Positions 1 through 8,130 of a stretch of 64,000 bases of DNA are shown here, piece by piece. How positions within the stretch are numbered: position 1 is the first letter of the stretch; each line of letters opens with the position of its first letter. Source of the DNA: Agrobacterium fabrum str. C58 (GTDB lineage: Bacteria > Pseudomonadota > Alphaproteobacteria > Rhizobiales > Rhizobiaceae); assembly GCF_000092025.1 (NCBI RefSeq), contig NC_003063.2, positions 1,679,501 through 1,743,500 of the forward strand, given 5' to 3'. The translations under genes were made by a program, and so were the position numbers. A model generated the notes under the pieces. The model was not told the origin of the DNA and ran no database searches. It worked only from the letters and a program-made list of their open reading frames with translations.

Positions 1-75
1 GTAGCCGTAAATCTCCGGCTGGCGCTGGCCGAGCAAATTGAGGTTCGGACCATTGAGGATTGTGAAAAGGCTCAT
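1..75 (-). CDS. aroQ: 3-dehydroquinate dehydratase type II (5' end only)
   Basis: Only the first 25 codons are inside the window; the gene continues past the left edge. The visible N-terminus contains NGPNLNLLG followed by QRQPEIYG, the hallmark start of type II dehydroquinases, which dehydrate 3-dehydroquinate to 3-dehydroshikimate in the cytoplasm. Its ATG overlaps the TGA of the upstream dehydrogenase gene in an ATGA arrangement, so the two are translationally coupled. Placement after an importer and a quinate/shikimate dehydrogenase, beside the pca genes, suggests a catabolic role (quinate to dehydroshikimate to protocatechuate) rather than aromatic amino-acid biosynthesis. The family call is firm; the catabolic role is inference. 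Confidence 0.85.
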   Translation of the reverse strand, partial: MSLFTILNGPNLNLLGQRQPEIYGY

Positions 76-941
76 GCCACGCCCTCCGCCATGCAAAGTT
101 CTGTGAAATGCGCCGTCATGCGTTTCGCATCCGGCTCGCGGCCGCAAAAGAGGCGAAATGCGCCGACGGCCTGGAACACGGTCATGCCGCCGCCGGGCAG
201 GGTTCGGCATCCCTTGCTGGCCGCAGTCGCCAGAAGCTCGGTCACCAGCGGCATATAGACGATATCGGCGACCCAGTGCTTTTGTTCGATCAGCTCGGCC
301 GCAACCGGCATGCCGGGATGCGCGGGCATGCCCATCGGCGTGGCATGGATCAGGCCATCGGCAAAGGGCAGCGAGTCGGCCGGGTCCTTCACCGCGAAGG
401 CGCGGCCTTCACCAAAACGGGCATTGAGCTCGTCGGCGAGACGTTCGGCTCTTGGAAAATCCCGGTCGAAGATATCCAGCCTGATAATATCGAGCTTCAA
501 CGCGGCATGGGCCACCGCAACGCCGGCGCCACCTGCGCCGACCAGAAGTGCCCGGTCGCGTTTTGCATCCGGCAGGCCGCGCACGAAGCTTTCGTAAAAA
601 CCGTACCAGTCGGTATTGTGGCCGATGCGGCGTCCATCCCGGAAGACAACGGTGTTGACCGCGCCCAACATGCGGGCGTCGTCGGAGAGTTCGTGCAGAT
701 GCGGAATAACGGCCTGCTTGAAAGGATGGGTGATGTTCGTCCCGGCAAAACCGCGCGCCTCCAGCTCGTCGAGAAGAGCGGGAAGGCTACTCTGCGGCAG
801 TTTGCGGGCGGTGACATCCACAAGCTCGTAGGAATAGTCGAGGCCATGGGCCGCACCCTCACGCATATGCAGCGCGGGCGATTTGGAAAGCTGGATGTCG
901 GCGCCTATCAGGCCGACCTTGTAGGCGGTTTTTTCTGTCAT
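72..941 (-). CDS. aroE: Quinate/shikimate dehydrogenase, NAD-type (AroE family)
   Basis: A 289-residue AroE-family dehydrogenase interconverting quinate or shikimate with the 3-dehydro compounds. Visible: the substrate-binding SKS at 19-21, NITHPFK with catalytic Lys75, NTD with Asp111, the Rossmann loop GAGGAG at 135-140, ATPMGMPAHPG at 200-210 and GGGMTVFQAV at 250-259. After the second Rossmann strand there is FDRD with Asp159 where biosynthetic NADP-dependent AroE enzymes carry an NRT-type Arg/Thr pair. An acidic residue here is typical of NAD-dependent catabolic quinate/shikimate dehydrogenases such as corynebacterial QsuD, which also shares the ATPMGMPAHPG stretch as I remember it. It is the penultimate gene of an ABC importer operon and is coupled to aroQ. 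The catabolic role is inferred. Confidence 0.85.
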   Translation of the reverse strand: MTEKTAYKVGLIGADIQLSKSPALHMREGAAHGLDYSYELVDVTARKLPQSSLPALLDELEARGFAGTNITHPFKQAVIPHLHELSDDARMLGAVNTVVFRDGRRIGHNTDWYGFYESFVRGLPDAKRDRALLVGAGGAGVAVAHAALKLDIIRLDIFDRDFPRAERLADELNARFGEGRAFAVKDPADSLPFADGLIHATPMGMPAHPGMPVAAELIEQKHWVADIVYMPLVTELLATAASKGCRTLPGGGMTVFQAVGAFRLFCGREPDAKRMTAHFTELCMAEGVA

Positions 942-1012
942 GATCAGGTGTCGCTCATCGGACGGTGTGGGAGAGGCGGGACGATCCCGCCCGCCTTAAG
1001 AGCGCGCGAACC

Positions 1013-1774
1013 TCAGTGGTGGGCGAGAATTTCGCCGAGGAACGTGCGCGTGCGCTGGTGCTTGGGATCGCGGAAGAATTCTTCCGGCGGGCCTTCCTCG
1101 ATGATCTCGCCTTCCGACATGAAGACCACGCGGTCGGCCACCTGGCGGGCGAAACCCATTTCATGGGTCACGCAGATCATCGTCATGCCGTCGCGGGCAA
1201 GGCCGATCATGGTGTCGAGCACTTCCTTCACCATTTCCGGGTCGAGTGCCGAAGTCGGCTCGTCGAACAGCATGGCTTTCGGTTCCATGCATAGCGCCCG
1301 GGCGATGGCCGCACGCTGCTGCTGGCCGCCGGAAAGCTGTGCCGGGTATTTGTCGGCCTGGTTGAGGATGCGTACGCGGTCCAGATATTTGCGCGCCGTC
1401 GCCTCCGCATCGGCCTTGGAGAGACCCTTCACCCGCATCGGGGCAAGGGTACAGTTTTCCATGATGGTCTTGTGCGGGAAGAGATTGAAGCTCTGGAACA
1501 CCATGCCCACTTCGCGGCGAACCGCATCGATGGCGCGGCTGGAATCCGACAGCGTGGTGCCCTCGACGGTGATCTTGCCCTCCTGGATTTCCTCCAGATG
1601 GTTGATGCAGCGGATGAGGGTGGATTTGCCCGAACCGGACGGGCCGCAAAGAACGATCTTTTCGCCTTTGCGAACCGTCATGTTGACGCCTTTAAGCGCA
1701 TGGAAGGCTCCATACCACTTTCCAACCCCTTCAAGGGCGATCAGCGGAGCCTGTGCGGCGGAGGATTGCGACAT
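1013..1774 (-). CDS. Polar amino-acid type ABC transporter ATPase
   Basis: A 253-residue GlnQ/HisP-like ATPase that would energise the two permeases at 3561-4890. Walker A GPSGSGKS lies at 44-51, the ABC signature LSGGQQQR at 147-154, and the Walker B segment AMLFDEPT with its catalytic Glu just after. There is no C-terminal regulatory domain, as usual for this subfamily. The start at 1774 is chosen because AAGGA sits about 8 bases upstream; an ATG at 1789 would add five residues but has no clear ribosome-binding site. The substrate cannot be read from an ATPase; the operon context (dehydrogenase and dehydroquinase downstream) suggests a cyclic hydroxy acid such as quinate or shikimate instead of an amino acid. 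Confidence 0.92.
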   Translation of the reverse strand: MSQSSAAQAPLIALEGVGKWYGAFHALKGVNMTVRKGEKIVLCGPSGSGKSTLIRCINHLEEIQEGKITVEGTTLSDSSRAIDAVRREVGMVFQSFNLFPHKTIMENCTLAPMRVKGLSKADAEATARKYLDRVRILNQADKYPAQLSGGQQQRAAIARALCMEPKAMLFDEPTSALDPEMVKEVLDTMIGLARDGMTMICVTHEMGFARQVADRVVFMSEGEIIEEGPPEEFFRDPKHQRTRTFLGEILAHH

Positions 1775-1804
1775 GGAACTTTCCTTCATGCTTTGCAGCG
1801 GCGT

Positions 1805-2641
1805 TTAGTTGATGGTGTAGGGAATGTCGGGAAGCGAGGCCGGGAAGTCCGGAACCGGGCGCTTCATCCATTTGGCATAGACTTTTGCGAGGTCGCCATT
1901 GGCCTTGGCCTTGTCGAGCCAGGCGTTGAGCGCTTCGTTCCAGTCCTTTTCACCCGGGCGCGTGGCGGCGCTGTTGTAGAGGGTCACGAGGTCGAACTTC
2001 ACCTCGTAATCCTTGCCGCCGGCTGCCGCGAGGCGGTCACCATAAAACTGGTTGCCGCCGATCGCCTCGATCTGGCCCGACAGGATCGCCTGAATGGTGG
2101 CGGCGTCGTCATCGAAACGAAGGATATTCGCTTTCGTACCCGCGCCGGCGGTCAAGGCTGTGTCCATCGGGCTGGATTTCGGTGCGCCGACGGTCATTCC
2201 GGTCAGATCGTCGAAATTGGCGATCTTCTTGTCCTTGGTGGCGTAAACCGACATGACGTTATGCGCGTAAGGCTGTGCATATTGCACGTTCTTGGCACGT
2301 TCCGGTGTCATCCCCATCGACGCGAACAGGGCGTCGACCTTGCCGGTGCGCAGCGACGGAATGCGGTTGGCGACGGCAAGCGGCACGAACTCCACTTTCA
2401 GTCCAAGATAGTCCGCAAACCCCCTGGCCAGGTCGGCATCGTAGCCTTCCTGCACACCGGATGAATTGATGAAGCCCCAGGGCGCGTTGTCGCCTTGGAT
2501 GCCGATCACGATCTTGCCGCTGGATTTTGCCTCTTCCAGCGTCCGGGCGTCTGCCCCTGCGGGTGTCAGGATCGGCAGCAGCGCTGCCAATCCGACTGCG
2601 AGGGCCGTCCGCCAACGTGTCTTTGTCTCAAAGATTGCCAT
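1805..2641 (-). CDS. Periplasmic substrate-binding protein, amino-acid ABC type (paralog 2)
   Basis: A 278-residue type II periplasmic binding protein (SBP_bac_3 family) with a Sec signal peptide of about 32 residues ending near AGADA. The mature part shows GIQGDNAPWGF, a Tyr/Asp dipeptide region at the first domain, and ANRIPSLRTGKVDALF followed by MTPERA, the usual ligand-binding strand and Arg. It is a close paralog of the product of the next gene upstream (2678-3517), with long identical runs throughout, so the pair arose by tandem duplication. Sited between that paralog and the ATPase gene, it probably delivers a related ligand to the same permease. The ligand is unknown. Confidence 0.9.
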   Translation of the reverse strand: MAIFETKTRWRTALAVGLAALLPILTPAGADARTLEEAKSSGKIVIGIQGDNAPWGFINSSGVQEGYDADLARGFADYLGLKVEFVPLAVANRIPSLRTGKVDALFASMGMTPERAKNVQYAQPYAHNVMSVYATKDKKIANFDDLTGMTVGAPKSSPMDTALTAGAGTKANILRFDDDAATIQAILSGQIEAIGGNQFYGDRLAAAGGKDYEVKFDLVTLYNSAATRPGEKDWNEALNAWLDKAKANGDLAKVYAKWMKRPVPDFPASLPDIPYTIN

Positions 2642-2677
2642 TGGTTACTCCTCCCAATCTCAGCCTCGTCCAATCCT

Positions 2678-3517
2678 TCACTTCACGGTGAAAGGAATGT
2701 CCGGCAGGCTTTCCGGGAAGGCCGGAATATCTCGCTTCATCCACTTGTCGTAGATCTTTGCGAGCTGGCCATCCGACTTGATCTTGTCGAGGAAGGCGTT
2801 GATGGTCTCGTTCCAGTCCTTTTCGCCAGGACGTGTGCCGGCGCCGTTATACATCGTCGTCAGATCGAACTTCGACTCGTATTTACCTTCGGCCGCCTTG
2901 TTTAGCCGGTCGCCATAAAACATGTTGCCGCCAACCGCTTCGACCTGGCCGGAAATCAGCGCCTGAATATTGGCGGCGTCATCGTCGAAGCGCAGAATAT
3001 TGGCCTTGGAACCCGCGCCGGCGGTGATGGCCGTATCCATGGCGCTCGATTTCGGCACGCCGACGTTGAGGCTGGTCAGATCGTCAAAACCGGCGATCTT
3101 CTTGTCTTTCGGACCGTAGACGGAAAACACGTTGCCGACGTAGGGCTTGGAGTATTGGATGCTCTTGGCGCGTTCTGCGGTCATGGCCATGGTGGCGAAA
3201 AGCACGTCGACCTTGCCGGTCAAAAGTGCCGGGATGCGGTTGGCCACGGCGAGCGGCACGAATTCCACCTTCACGCCGAGATAGTCGGCAAAGGCCTTGC
3301 CGATATCGGCATCCAGACCATCCTGCACGCCGCTGGAATTGACGAAGCCCCATGGCGAATTATCGCCCTGAATGCCGATGACGACCTTGCCCTTGGCCTT
3401 GGCTTCTTCCACCGTGGCGGCGGAAGCATCGACCGGCGCGACAAAGGGCAGGGCGACGGTTGCTGCGGCGAGCGCGAGCAGGGCGCGGCGTGAGAATTTC
3501 ATGTTGGTAGTTTTCAT
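2678..3517 (-). CDS. Periplasmic substrate-binding protein, amino-acid ABC type (paralog 1)
   Basis: A 279-residue SBP_bac_3 family periplasmic binding protein. The start at 3517 (MKTTNMKFSRR) is preceded by a strong GGAGGAG; a longer reading from 3592 would run into the permease gene and is rejected. The N-terminus has SRRALLALAAA, a twin Arg that could permit Tat export, though a normal Sec signal is equally possible. The mature protein parallels its tandem paralog (1805-2641): GIQGDNSPWGF, ANRIPALLTGKVDVLF, MTAERA, PKSSAMDTA and RFDDDAA. It lies directly after the permease genes, the usual place for the major binding protein. Two binding proteins on one importer suggests a widened ligand range, for example quinate and shikimate. 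Confidence 0.9.
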   Translation of the reverse strand: MKTTNMKFSRRALLALAAATVALPFVAPVDASAATVEEAKAKGKVVIGIQGDNSPWGFVNSSGVQDGLDADIGKAFADYLGVKVEFVPLAVANRIPALLTGKVDVLFATMAMTAERAKSIQYSKPYVGNVFSVYGPKDKKIAGFDDLTSLNVGVPKSSAMDTAITAGAGSKANILRFDDDAANIQALISGQVEAVGGNMFYGDRLNKAAEGKYESKFDLTTMYNGAGTRPGEKDWNETINAFLDKIKSDGQLAKIYDKWMKRDIPAFPESLPDIPFTVK

Positions 3518-3560
3518 CTTTTGCTCCTCCTTACAAAGCTGATGAGATGATTTTTGACGA

Positions 3561-4211
3561 TTAGCGGGATGCGGCCTGCAGCCGCTTTTCAACGCCGGCG
3601 CCCCACAGGGAAAGCGGCCAGCAGATCAGGAAATAAATGATGCCGACGATGGCGAAGACGGTGAGCGGACGGAACGTCTGGTTGGAGACGATCTGGCCGG
3701 CGCGCGACAGCTCGACGAAGCCGACGATTGCCGCAAGCGAGGTGCCCTTGATGAGCTGCACGAGGAAACCGATGGTGGCCGGCAGCGAAATCTTGAAGGC
3801 CTGCGGCAGAACCACGTCCTTCATGCGTGACACGTAATGCAGGCCGAGCGCATTGGCAGCCTCGGTCTGGCCCTTCGGCACTGCCTGGATGCCGCCGCGC
3901 CAGATTTCGCCGAGGAAGGCGCTGGCATGCAGGGTAAAGGCAATGGCGACCGCGATCCAGGCATCGACGTTGAGGCCCGCAAGCGCCACGCCGTAATAAA
4001 CCACGAAAAGCTGCATCAGGAGCGGCGTGCCCTGGAAAACGGCGATGAAAGCCATGCTCGCACGCTGGATTGCCGGGCTGTCCGCGACGCGGGCCAGCGC
4101 CACGCAAAGGCCGAAGACACCGCCGCCTATGAAGCCGATCAAGGTCAGCGCAAGGGTCCATTTCAGGCCTTGCATCAGGAAGAAGAGTTCGTTGGGACCG
4201 ATTGATGCCAT
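3561..4211 (-). CDS. Polar amino-acid type ABC transporter permease (HisM/GlnP-like)
   Basis: A 216-residue inner-membrane permease. Hydrophobic segments at about 15-40, 55-80, 88-105, 145-165 and 185-208 match the five-helix plan of His/Gln-type permeases. The cytoplasmic EAA loop reads EAANALGLHY followed by VVLPQAFKI, where the ATPase docks. Ten bases separate it from the preceding permease gene, so the two are co-transcribed and probably form a heterodimeric channel. Length is normal for the family. The substrate is inferred only from the operon (quinate or shikimate). Confidence 0.92.
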   Translation of the reverse strand: MASIGPNELFFLMQGLKWTLALTLIGFIGGGVFGLCVALARVADSPAIQRASMAFIAVFQGTPLLMQLFVVYYGVALAGLNVDAWIAVAIAFTLHASAFLGEIWRGGIQAVPKGQTEAANALGLHYVSRMKDVVLPQAFKISLPATIGFLVQLIKGTSLAAIVGFVELSRAGQIVSNQTFRPLTVFAIVGIIYFLICWPLSLWGAGVEKRLQAASR

Positions 4212-4221
4212 TGTCTTTTCC

Positions 4222-4890
4222 TCACTTGACCGGATAGCTGAAGGATGCGCGCGAGATGAGCGCGAAAATGCCCATCATCAGCGAGGAAATGACCAGATAA
4301 AGCAGCGTGATCGAGAAATAGACCTCGAAGGAACGGAACGTATCCGCCTCGATCTTCTGCGCCACCGATGTCAGTTCGTAAGCCGCGATCGAGGTGCAGA
4401 CCGAGGTGGTCAGCGTCAGCATGATGAACTGGCTGGTGAGCGAGGGATAAACCGCCCGCAGCGCCGGCTTCAGGATAATATGGCGGAAAATCTGCGCGCG
4501 GTGCAGGCCGAGCGCCAGTCCCGCCTCCACCTGGCCCTTGGGAATGGAATCGACGCCGCCGCGAATGATTTCAATCGCATAGGCGCCGCCGTTGAGAGCA
4601 AGCGCGATGATGGCGGTCACGGTTGGGTTGAGCTTGATGCCGATCTGCGGCAGGGCGAAGAAGATGAAGAATATCTGCACCAGAAACGGCGTGTTGCGGA
4701 TGGCTTCCACAAAACCGATGACGAGGCCGCGCAGCAGCTTGAAGCGTGAACGGCGGGCAACGACGCCCAGAACGCCGAGGACTGTGGCGAGCGACATGCC
4801 GGCAATCGCCAGGCCGATTGTCGCAAGACAGGCCAAAAGCAGCTCGGGCAGGCGCTCTATGACCGCCGAAAAATCGAGACTGTAAGACAT
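4222..4890 (-). CDS. Polar amino-acid type ABC transporter permease, first gene of operon
   Basis: A 222-residue inner-membrane permease beginning MSYSLDFSAVIERLPELL. The start at 4890 is set by GGGAGGAAG immediately upstream; the open frame continues 48 codons further but that part is not protein-like. Its EAA loop reads EAGLALGLHRAQIFRHIILKP. It is the first gene of the minus-strand operon permease, permease, binding protein, binding protein, ATPase, dehydrogenase, dehydroquinase. A good sigma-70-like promoter lies about 150 bases upstream (5039-5068). It pairs with the 3561-4211 product as a heterodimer. Confidence 0.92.
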   Translation of the reverse strand: MSYSLDFSAVIERLPELLLACLATIGLAIAGMSLATVLGVLGVVARRSRFKLLRGLVIGFVEAIRNTPFLVQIFFIFFALPQIGIKLNPTVTAIIALALNGGAYAIEIIRGGVDSIPKGQVEAGLALGLHRAQIFRHIILKPALRAVYPSLTSQFIMLTLTTSVCTSIAAYELTSVAQKIEADTFRSFEVYFSITLLYLVISSLMMGIFALISRASFSYPVK

Positions 4891-5038
4891 TCTTCCTCCC
4901 AACCCGTTCGGGTCCGGACAGGCTTTTTGCCTTGTCCGCATTGCTCTGGAACCTTGCGGCGCCAAAGCCCTCCATTTTATGTGCTCCTGCCGCCGCAGGC
5001 ATTGAGCCTTCCTCGCCGGTATGGTGTTAATCATAATG

Positions 5039-5068
5039 TTTGTACCAGTTAGTTCATTTTTGTGTCAA
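5039..5068 (-). promoter_or_regulatory. Putative sigma-70 promoter of the ABC/quinate operon
   Basis: On the minus strand a perfect -35 hexamer TTGACA (5068-5063) is followed, after 18 bases, by TACAAA (5044-5039). The spacing and the position upstream of the first permease gene fit a vegetative promoter. The sequence AACTGGTACAAAC overlapping the -10 region could bind a repressor, but none is encoded beside it. Confidence 0.5.
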
Positions 5069-5195
5069 GCATTATGTCCGGTTAAAAAACAGCTTTCGCG
5101 TTGTTTTTTCGTTTCTTGAATTTTAGAATAAAGTGTTTTTTATCAATGGCTAAGGTGTGAAACCGCAAGCGCTTTCCACGCGCGGTCAACCCGCC

Positions 5196-5222
5196 TCCGG
5201 CACGCCGTCTGGCAGTGCCGGA
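5196..5222 (-). terminator. Hairpin downstream of pcaB
   Basis: TCCGGCAC and GTGCCGGA form an 8 bp stem extended by an inner GCC/GGC pair with one bulged base and a 4-base loop. It begins about 37 bases after the pcaB stop codon in the direction of transcription. No T-run follows, so it may be a factor-dependent or processing hairpin and not a classical intrinsic terminator. Confidence 0.45.
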
Positions 5223-5258
5223 AACCCCTTCATGCGATCAAAACGAACCCGCCTGCGG

Positions 5259-6320
5259 CTAGTTGCCGTTCGTACCGAGCCTGTCTATCTGCGCTGCCAG
5301 CCGTTCGGCGATCAGCAGCGAGGCACCCGTTGCCGTCACCATTTGCGGAAGCGACAGCCATTCCAGCATCCAGCCCGCGCCGGACCGTTCCTGTTCATGC
5401 ACGAGCGACTGGTGCAGCGCGGAGATCTGCACGGCATTAAAGCGGGCAAGCGCTGCCAGCGTTTCGGCATTGACCGGATTCTGCTTGTGCGGCATGGCGG
5501 AAGAACCGCCGCCGCCGGATAGACGGATTTCCGTACCGATCTCGGCCATCAGCGCGATATCCTGCCCGAACTTGCCCAGCGTCCCTGTCACGAGCGAGAG
5601 AATATTGCCGAATTCGGCGATGCCGTCGCGCTGGCTTTGCCATTGCTGTTTGTCGGCAAGGCCGAGCCGCATGGCGAGATCGGCCCGCACGGCTCCGGCA
5701 TTGTCGCCGAGCTTTTCCAACGTTCCGGCGGCACCGCCGAATTGCAGGGCAAAACCGCTCTGCGCGAAGGTTTCGAGCCTGAGCAGGTGGCGCTCAAGCG
5801 GCGCGATCCAGCTCGCCGCGCGATCGGCCACCGTGATACCGATGGCGGCCTGCATGCGGGTATAACCGGTGAGCGCGTTATGGCCATCGCGGGCGGCGAT
5901 GTCTCCGAGCGCATCGATGAGCCGGCCGAGCCGGGCGGCGATGATTTCCGTCGCCATTTTCAGCCGCAGCATCAGGCTGGTATCGATGACATCCTGGCTG
6001 GTTGCGCCGAAATGCACCTTTTCCGCCGCCTTGCCGGCGACGGCTGCCCGCATCTGCCGCACGAGTTCAGGCACCACCACGCCGTCTTTGGCGACGCCAT
6101 GGCGAAGGGCGGTCATATCGGCGGCAAACTCCGAAAGCCCCGAGACGATTGCCTTCGCGACGTCCTCGGAGATGATGCCTGTTCCCACCTGCGCCTGCGC
6201 CAGCGCCGTTTCGAAACGGATCATGGCGTCGATATCCGCCCTTGCCGAAAACAGCTCGACAATTTCGCTATCGCCGAAAAGGCCTGACAGGAACGGGTGC
6301 TCGAAGGGGGAAAGGCTCAT
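5259..6320 (-). CDS. pcaB: 3-carboxy-cis,cis-muconate cycloisomerase
   Basis: This 353-residue enzyme of the fumarase/aspartase superfamily converts 3-carboxy-cis,cis-muconate to 4-carboxymuconolactone. The superfamily signature GGSSAMPHKQNPV lies at about 271-283, and HFGATSQDVIDT at 103-114 carries the second active-site region. It is shorter than the pseudomonad enzymes, lacking their C-terminal helical extension; I believe this short form is usual in rhizobia. It is the last gene of pcaDCHGB, 12 bases after pcaG, with GGAAG directly before the ATG. The identification rests on both sequence and operon position. Confidence 0.95.
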   Translation of the reverse strand: MSLSPFEHPFLSGLFGDSEIVELFSARADIDAMIRFETALAQAQVGTGIISEDVAKAIVSGLSEFAADMTALRHGVAKDGVVVPELVRQMRAAVAGKAAEKVHFGATSQDVIDTSLMLRLKMATEIIAARLGRLIDALGDIAARDGHNALTGYTRMQAAIGITVADRAASWIAPLERHLLRLETFAQSGFALQFGGAAGTLEKLGDNAGAVRADLAMRLGLADKQQWQSQRDGIAEFGNILSLVTGTLGKFGQDIALMAEIGTEIRLSGGGGSSAMPHKQNPVNAETLAALARFNAVQISALHQSLVHEQERSGAGWMLEWLSLPQMVTATGASLLIAERLAAQIDRLGTNGN

Positions 6321-6332
6321 CTTCCGTCTCGC

Positions 6333-6953
6333 TCAGATATCGAAAAACACGGTTTCGCCTTCGCCCTGAAGGCGGATATCGAAACGATAGACGTTGCCTT
6401 CCTCCTTTTGGGCGACAAGCGTGGCGATGCGGCTTTTCTGCTCGACACGGGCAAGAACCGGGTCGGCCGCATTGGCTTCCTGTTCTTCCGGGAAATACAT
6501 GCGGGTCTGTAGGCCGATATTGATGCCGCGGGCAACAATCCAGAAGGTGATGTGCGGCGCCATCGGGCGGCCATCGCGGAATGGCACGGTACCCGGCTTG
6601 ATCGTCTCGAAAATGAATTCGCCCGTATCCATGTCGCCCGGCGAGCGGCCCCAGCCGATGAAGTTCGGATCGGCCTTGCCGCGGGTTTCGCTGGGGCTGT
6701 TGTAATAGCCGTCGGTATCGGCCTGCCAGATCTCGATCAGCGCGTCCTTCAGCGCCATGCCCGCACCGTCATAGACCGTGCCGCGCACGCTGATGCGTTC
6801 GCCACGGGCCTTGTCGTTATAAAGCGGACCGGAGCCGAGATCCTTTTCGAACACGCCTTCGATGCCGACGAAATTCGGTGTGCAGCCGATATGCACATAG
6901 GGGCCTGCCGTCTGCGAGGCGGTCTCTTTGAAATAGTTGAGCGGCTGAACCAT
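6333..6953 (-). CDS. pcaG: Protocatechuate 3,4-dioxygenase alpha subunit
   Basis: This 206-residue alpha subunit of the intradiol ring-cleavage dioxygenase opens protocatechuate to 3-carboxy-cis,cis-muconate together with PcaH. It has the intradiol core (GTVYDGAGMALKDALIEIWQ, then PHITFWIVARGINIGL, whose Arg is expected to contact substrate carboxylate) but lacks the two-Tyr two-His iron site, as expected for the non-catalytic alpha chain. It starts two bases after the pcaH stop codon, consistent with coupled 1:1 synthesis. Confidence 0.97.
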   Translation of the reverse strand: MVQPLNYFKETASQTAGPYVHIGCTPNFVGIEGVFEKDLGSGPLYNDKARGERISVRGTVYDGAGMALKDALIEIWQADTDGYYNSPSETRGKADPNFIGWGRSPGDMDTGEFIFETIKPGTVPFRDGRPMAPHITFWIVARGINIGLQTRMYFPEEQEANAADPVLARVEQKSRIATLVAQKEEGNVYRFDIRLQGEGETVFFDI

Positions 6954-6955
6954 GG

Positions 6956-7696
6956 TCAGTTGCCCTCCATGCGGTTTTCGAAAAGGGTCGAGCGGCGGCC
7001 GCGCAGAACGATATCGAACTTATAGGCCAGCATATCCATCGGCAGCGCCGCATTCATGTCCAGCGGCGCTATCAGTCTTTTGATCGCATCCTCGTCTGGA
7101 ATGGTCTTGACGATCGGACATTTCCAGATCAGCGGATCGCCTTCGAAATACATCTGGGTGATCAGCCGCTGGGCAAAGCCATGGCCGAAGACCGAGAAAT
7201 GGATATGGGCCGGGCGCCAGTCATTGACGCCGTTTGGCCAGGGGTAAGCGCCCGGCTGGATGGTCTTGAACCAGTAGTAGCCGTTCTCATCCGTAATCGT
7301 GCGGCCGACGCCGCCGAAATTCGGATCGATGGCGGCGAGATAACTTTCCTTCTTGTGACGATAACGGCCGCCGGCATTGGCCTGCCAGAACTCCACCAAT
7401 GCGCCATCCACGCCGCGGCCACGCTCGTCCAGCACCCGGCCATGGACCAGAATACGCGGGCCGACGGGCATTTCGCCGGGGCGGGCATAGTTGAGGATGA
7501 GGTCGTTATCCAGCGGGTTGAGCACGCCATGGCCGAAAACGGGGCCGGTAATCTCGCTCTTGGTGCCCTCAAGCGAAATCAGCGCGCGCTGCGGTGAGCG
7601 AAGGATCGACGTCTTGTAGCCGGGCGCATAGGCCAGCGGGTGAATATCGCGGTTGCGCGCGAAGAACGGCCCGGTTTCAGGCGGTTGGTTGCTCAT
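6956..7696 (-). CDS. pcaH: Protocatechuate 3,4-dioxygenase beta subunit
   Basis: This 246-residue catalytic beta subunit of protocatechuate 3,4-dioxygenase binds the non-haem Fe(III). All four expected ligands are visible: Tyr112 (GGRYRH), Tyr151 (PGAYPW), His164 and His166 (RPAHIHF). The N-terminal arm and GPVFGHG region are typical of beta chains. Its start overlaps the pcaC stop by four bases (ATGA), and pcaG follows after two bases. The position within pcaDCHGB confirms the assignment. Confidence 0.97.
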   Translation of the reverse strand: MSNQPPETGPFFARNRDIHPLAYAPGYKTSILRSPQRALISLEGTKSEITGPVFGHGVLNPLDNDLILNYARPGEMPVGPRILVHGRVLDERGRGVDGALVEFWQANAGGRYRHKKESYLAAIDPNFGGVGRTITDENGYYWFKTIQPGAYPWPNGVNDWRPAHIHFSVFGHGFAQRLITQMYFEGDPLIWKCPIVKTIPDEDAIKRLIAPLDMNAALPMDMLAYKFDIVLRGRRSTLFENRMEGN

Positions 7697-8127
7697 TTCG
7701 TCTCCTCCCCATTGCCAGAATTATCAGTGGAACTATCGGTCTTCATGCTGACCAGGGCAAGCTTGGCGATCTTGAAAGCGTGGTTGGCGGCGGGCACGCC
7801 GGCATAGATCGCCACATGCAGCAGCGCCTCGCGAATATCCGCTTCCGTGGCGCCGGTATTGACGGTGGCGCGCACATGCATGGCCAGTTCCTCATCCTGC
7901 CCCAGCGCCGCCAGCAGGGCGATGGTGACGATCGAGCGTTCGCGCTTCGTGAAGTGGTTGCCGGACCAGACCGTGCCCCATGCACCTTCGGTGATGAGCT
8001 GCTGGAAAGGCTGGTCGAAGTCGGACGTCATGGTCTGCGCGCGGTTGACATGGGCGTCGCCCAGCACCGCGCGGCGGGTTTTCATGCCCTGTTCGAAACG
8101 TTCGTTCTTGTCGATATGGTCCGCCAT
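7693..8127 (-). CDS. pcaC: 4-carboxymuconolactone decarboxylase
   Basis: This 144-residue single-domain enzyme decarboxylates 4-carboxymuconolactone to 3-oxoadipate enol-lactone. It has the CMD fold sequence [20 protein letters not shown], a His-containing [10 protein letters not shown] segment and the family motif GVPAANHAF near residues 114-122. The length is usual for stand-alone PcaC (in some bacteria it is fused to PcaD as PcaL; here the two are separate but adjacent, three bases apart). It overlaps pcaH by four bases. Confidence 0.96.
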   Translation of the reverse strand: MADHIDKNERFEQGMKTRRAVLGDAHVNRAQTMTSDFDQPFQQLITEGAWGTVWSGNHFTKRERSIVTIALLAALGQDEELAMHVRATVNTGATEADIREALLHVAIYAGVPAANHAFKIAKLALVSMKTDSSTDNSGNGEETK

Positions 8128-8130
8128 CGG

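Larger units (their letters stand above)
4891..5258. other. Intergenic region between ABC operon and pcaB
   Basis: About 370 bases without a gene. The part nearest the ABC operon holds its untranslated leader and promoter; 5040-5160 is conspicuously AT-rich for this genome, with runs of T and A. The part nearest pcaB holds a stable hairpin that could end the pcaDCHGB transcript. No credible open reading frame is seen. Confidence 0.7.

Noticed and set aside
108..1808. 566-codon open frame on the plus strand
   Set aside because: It runs antisense to the dehydrogenase and ATPase genes, which have full family motifs. Its composition (Arg/Ala/Pro/Ser-rich, no domain) is that of a GC-rich shadow frame.
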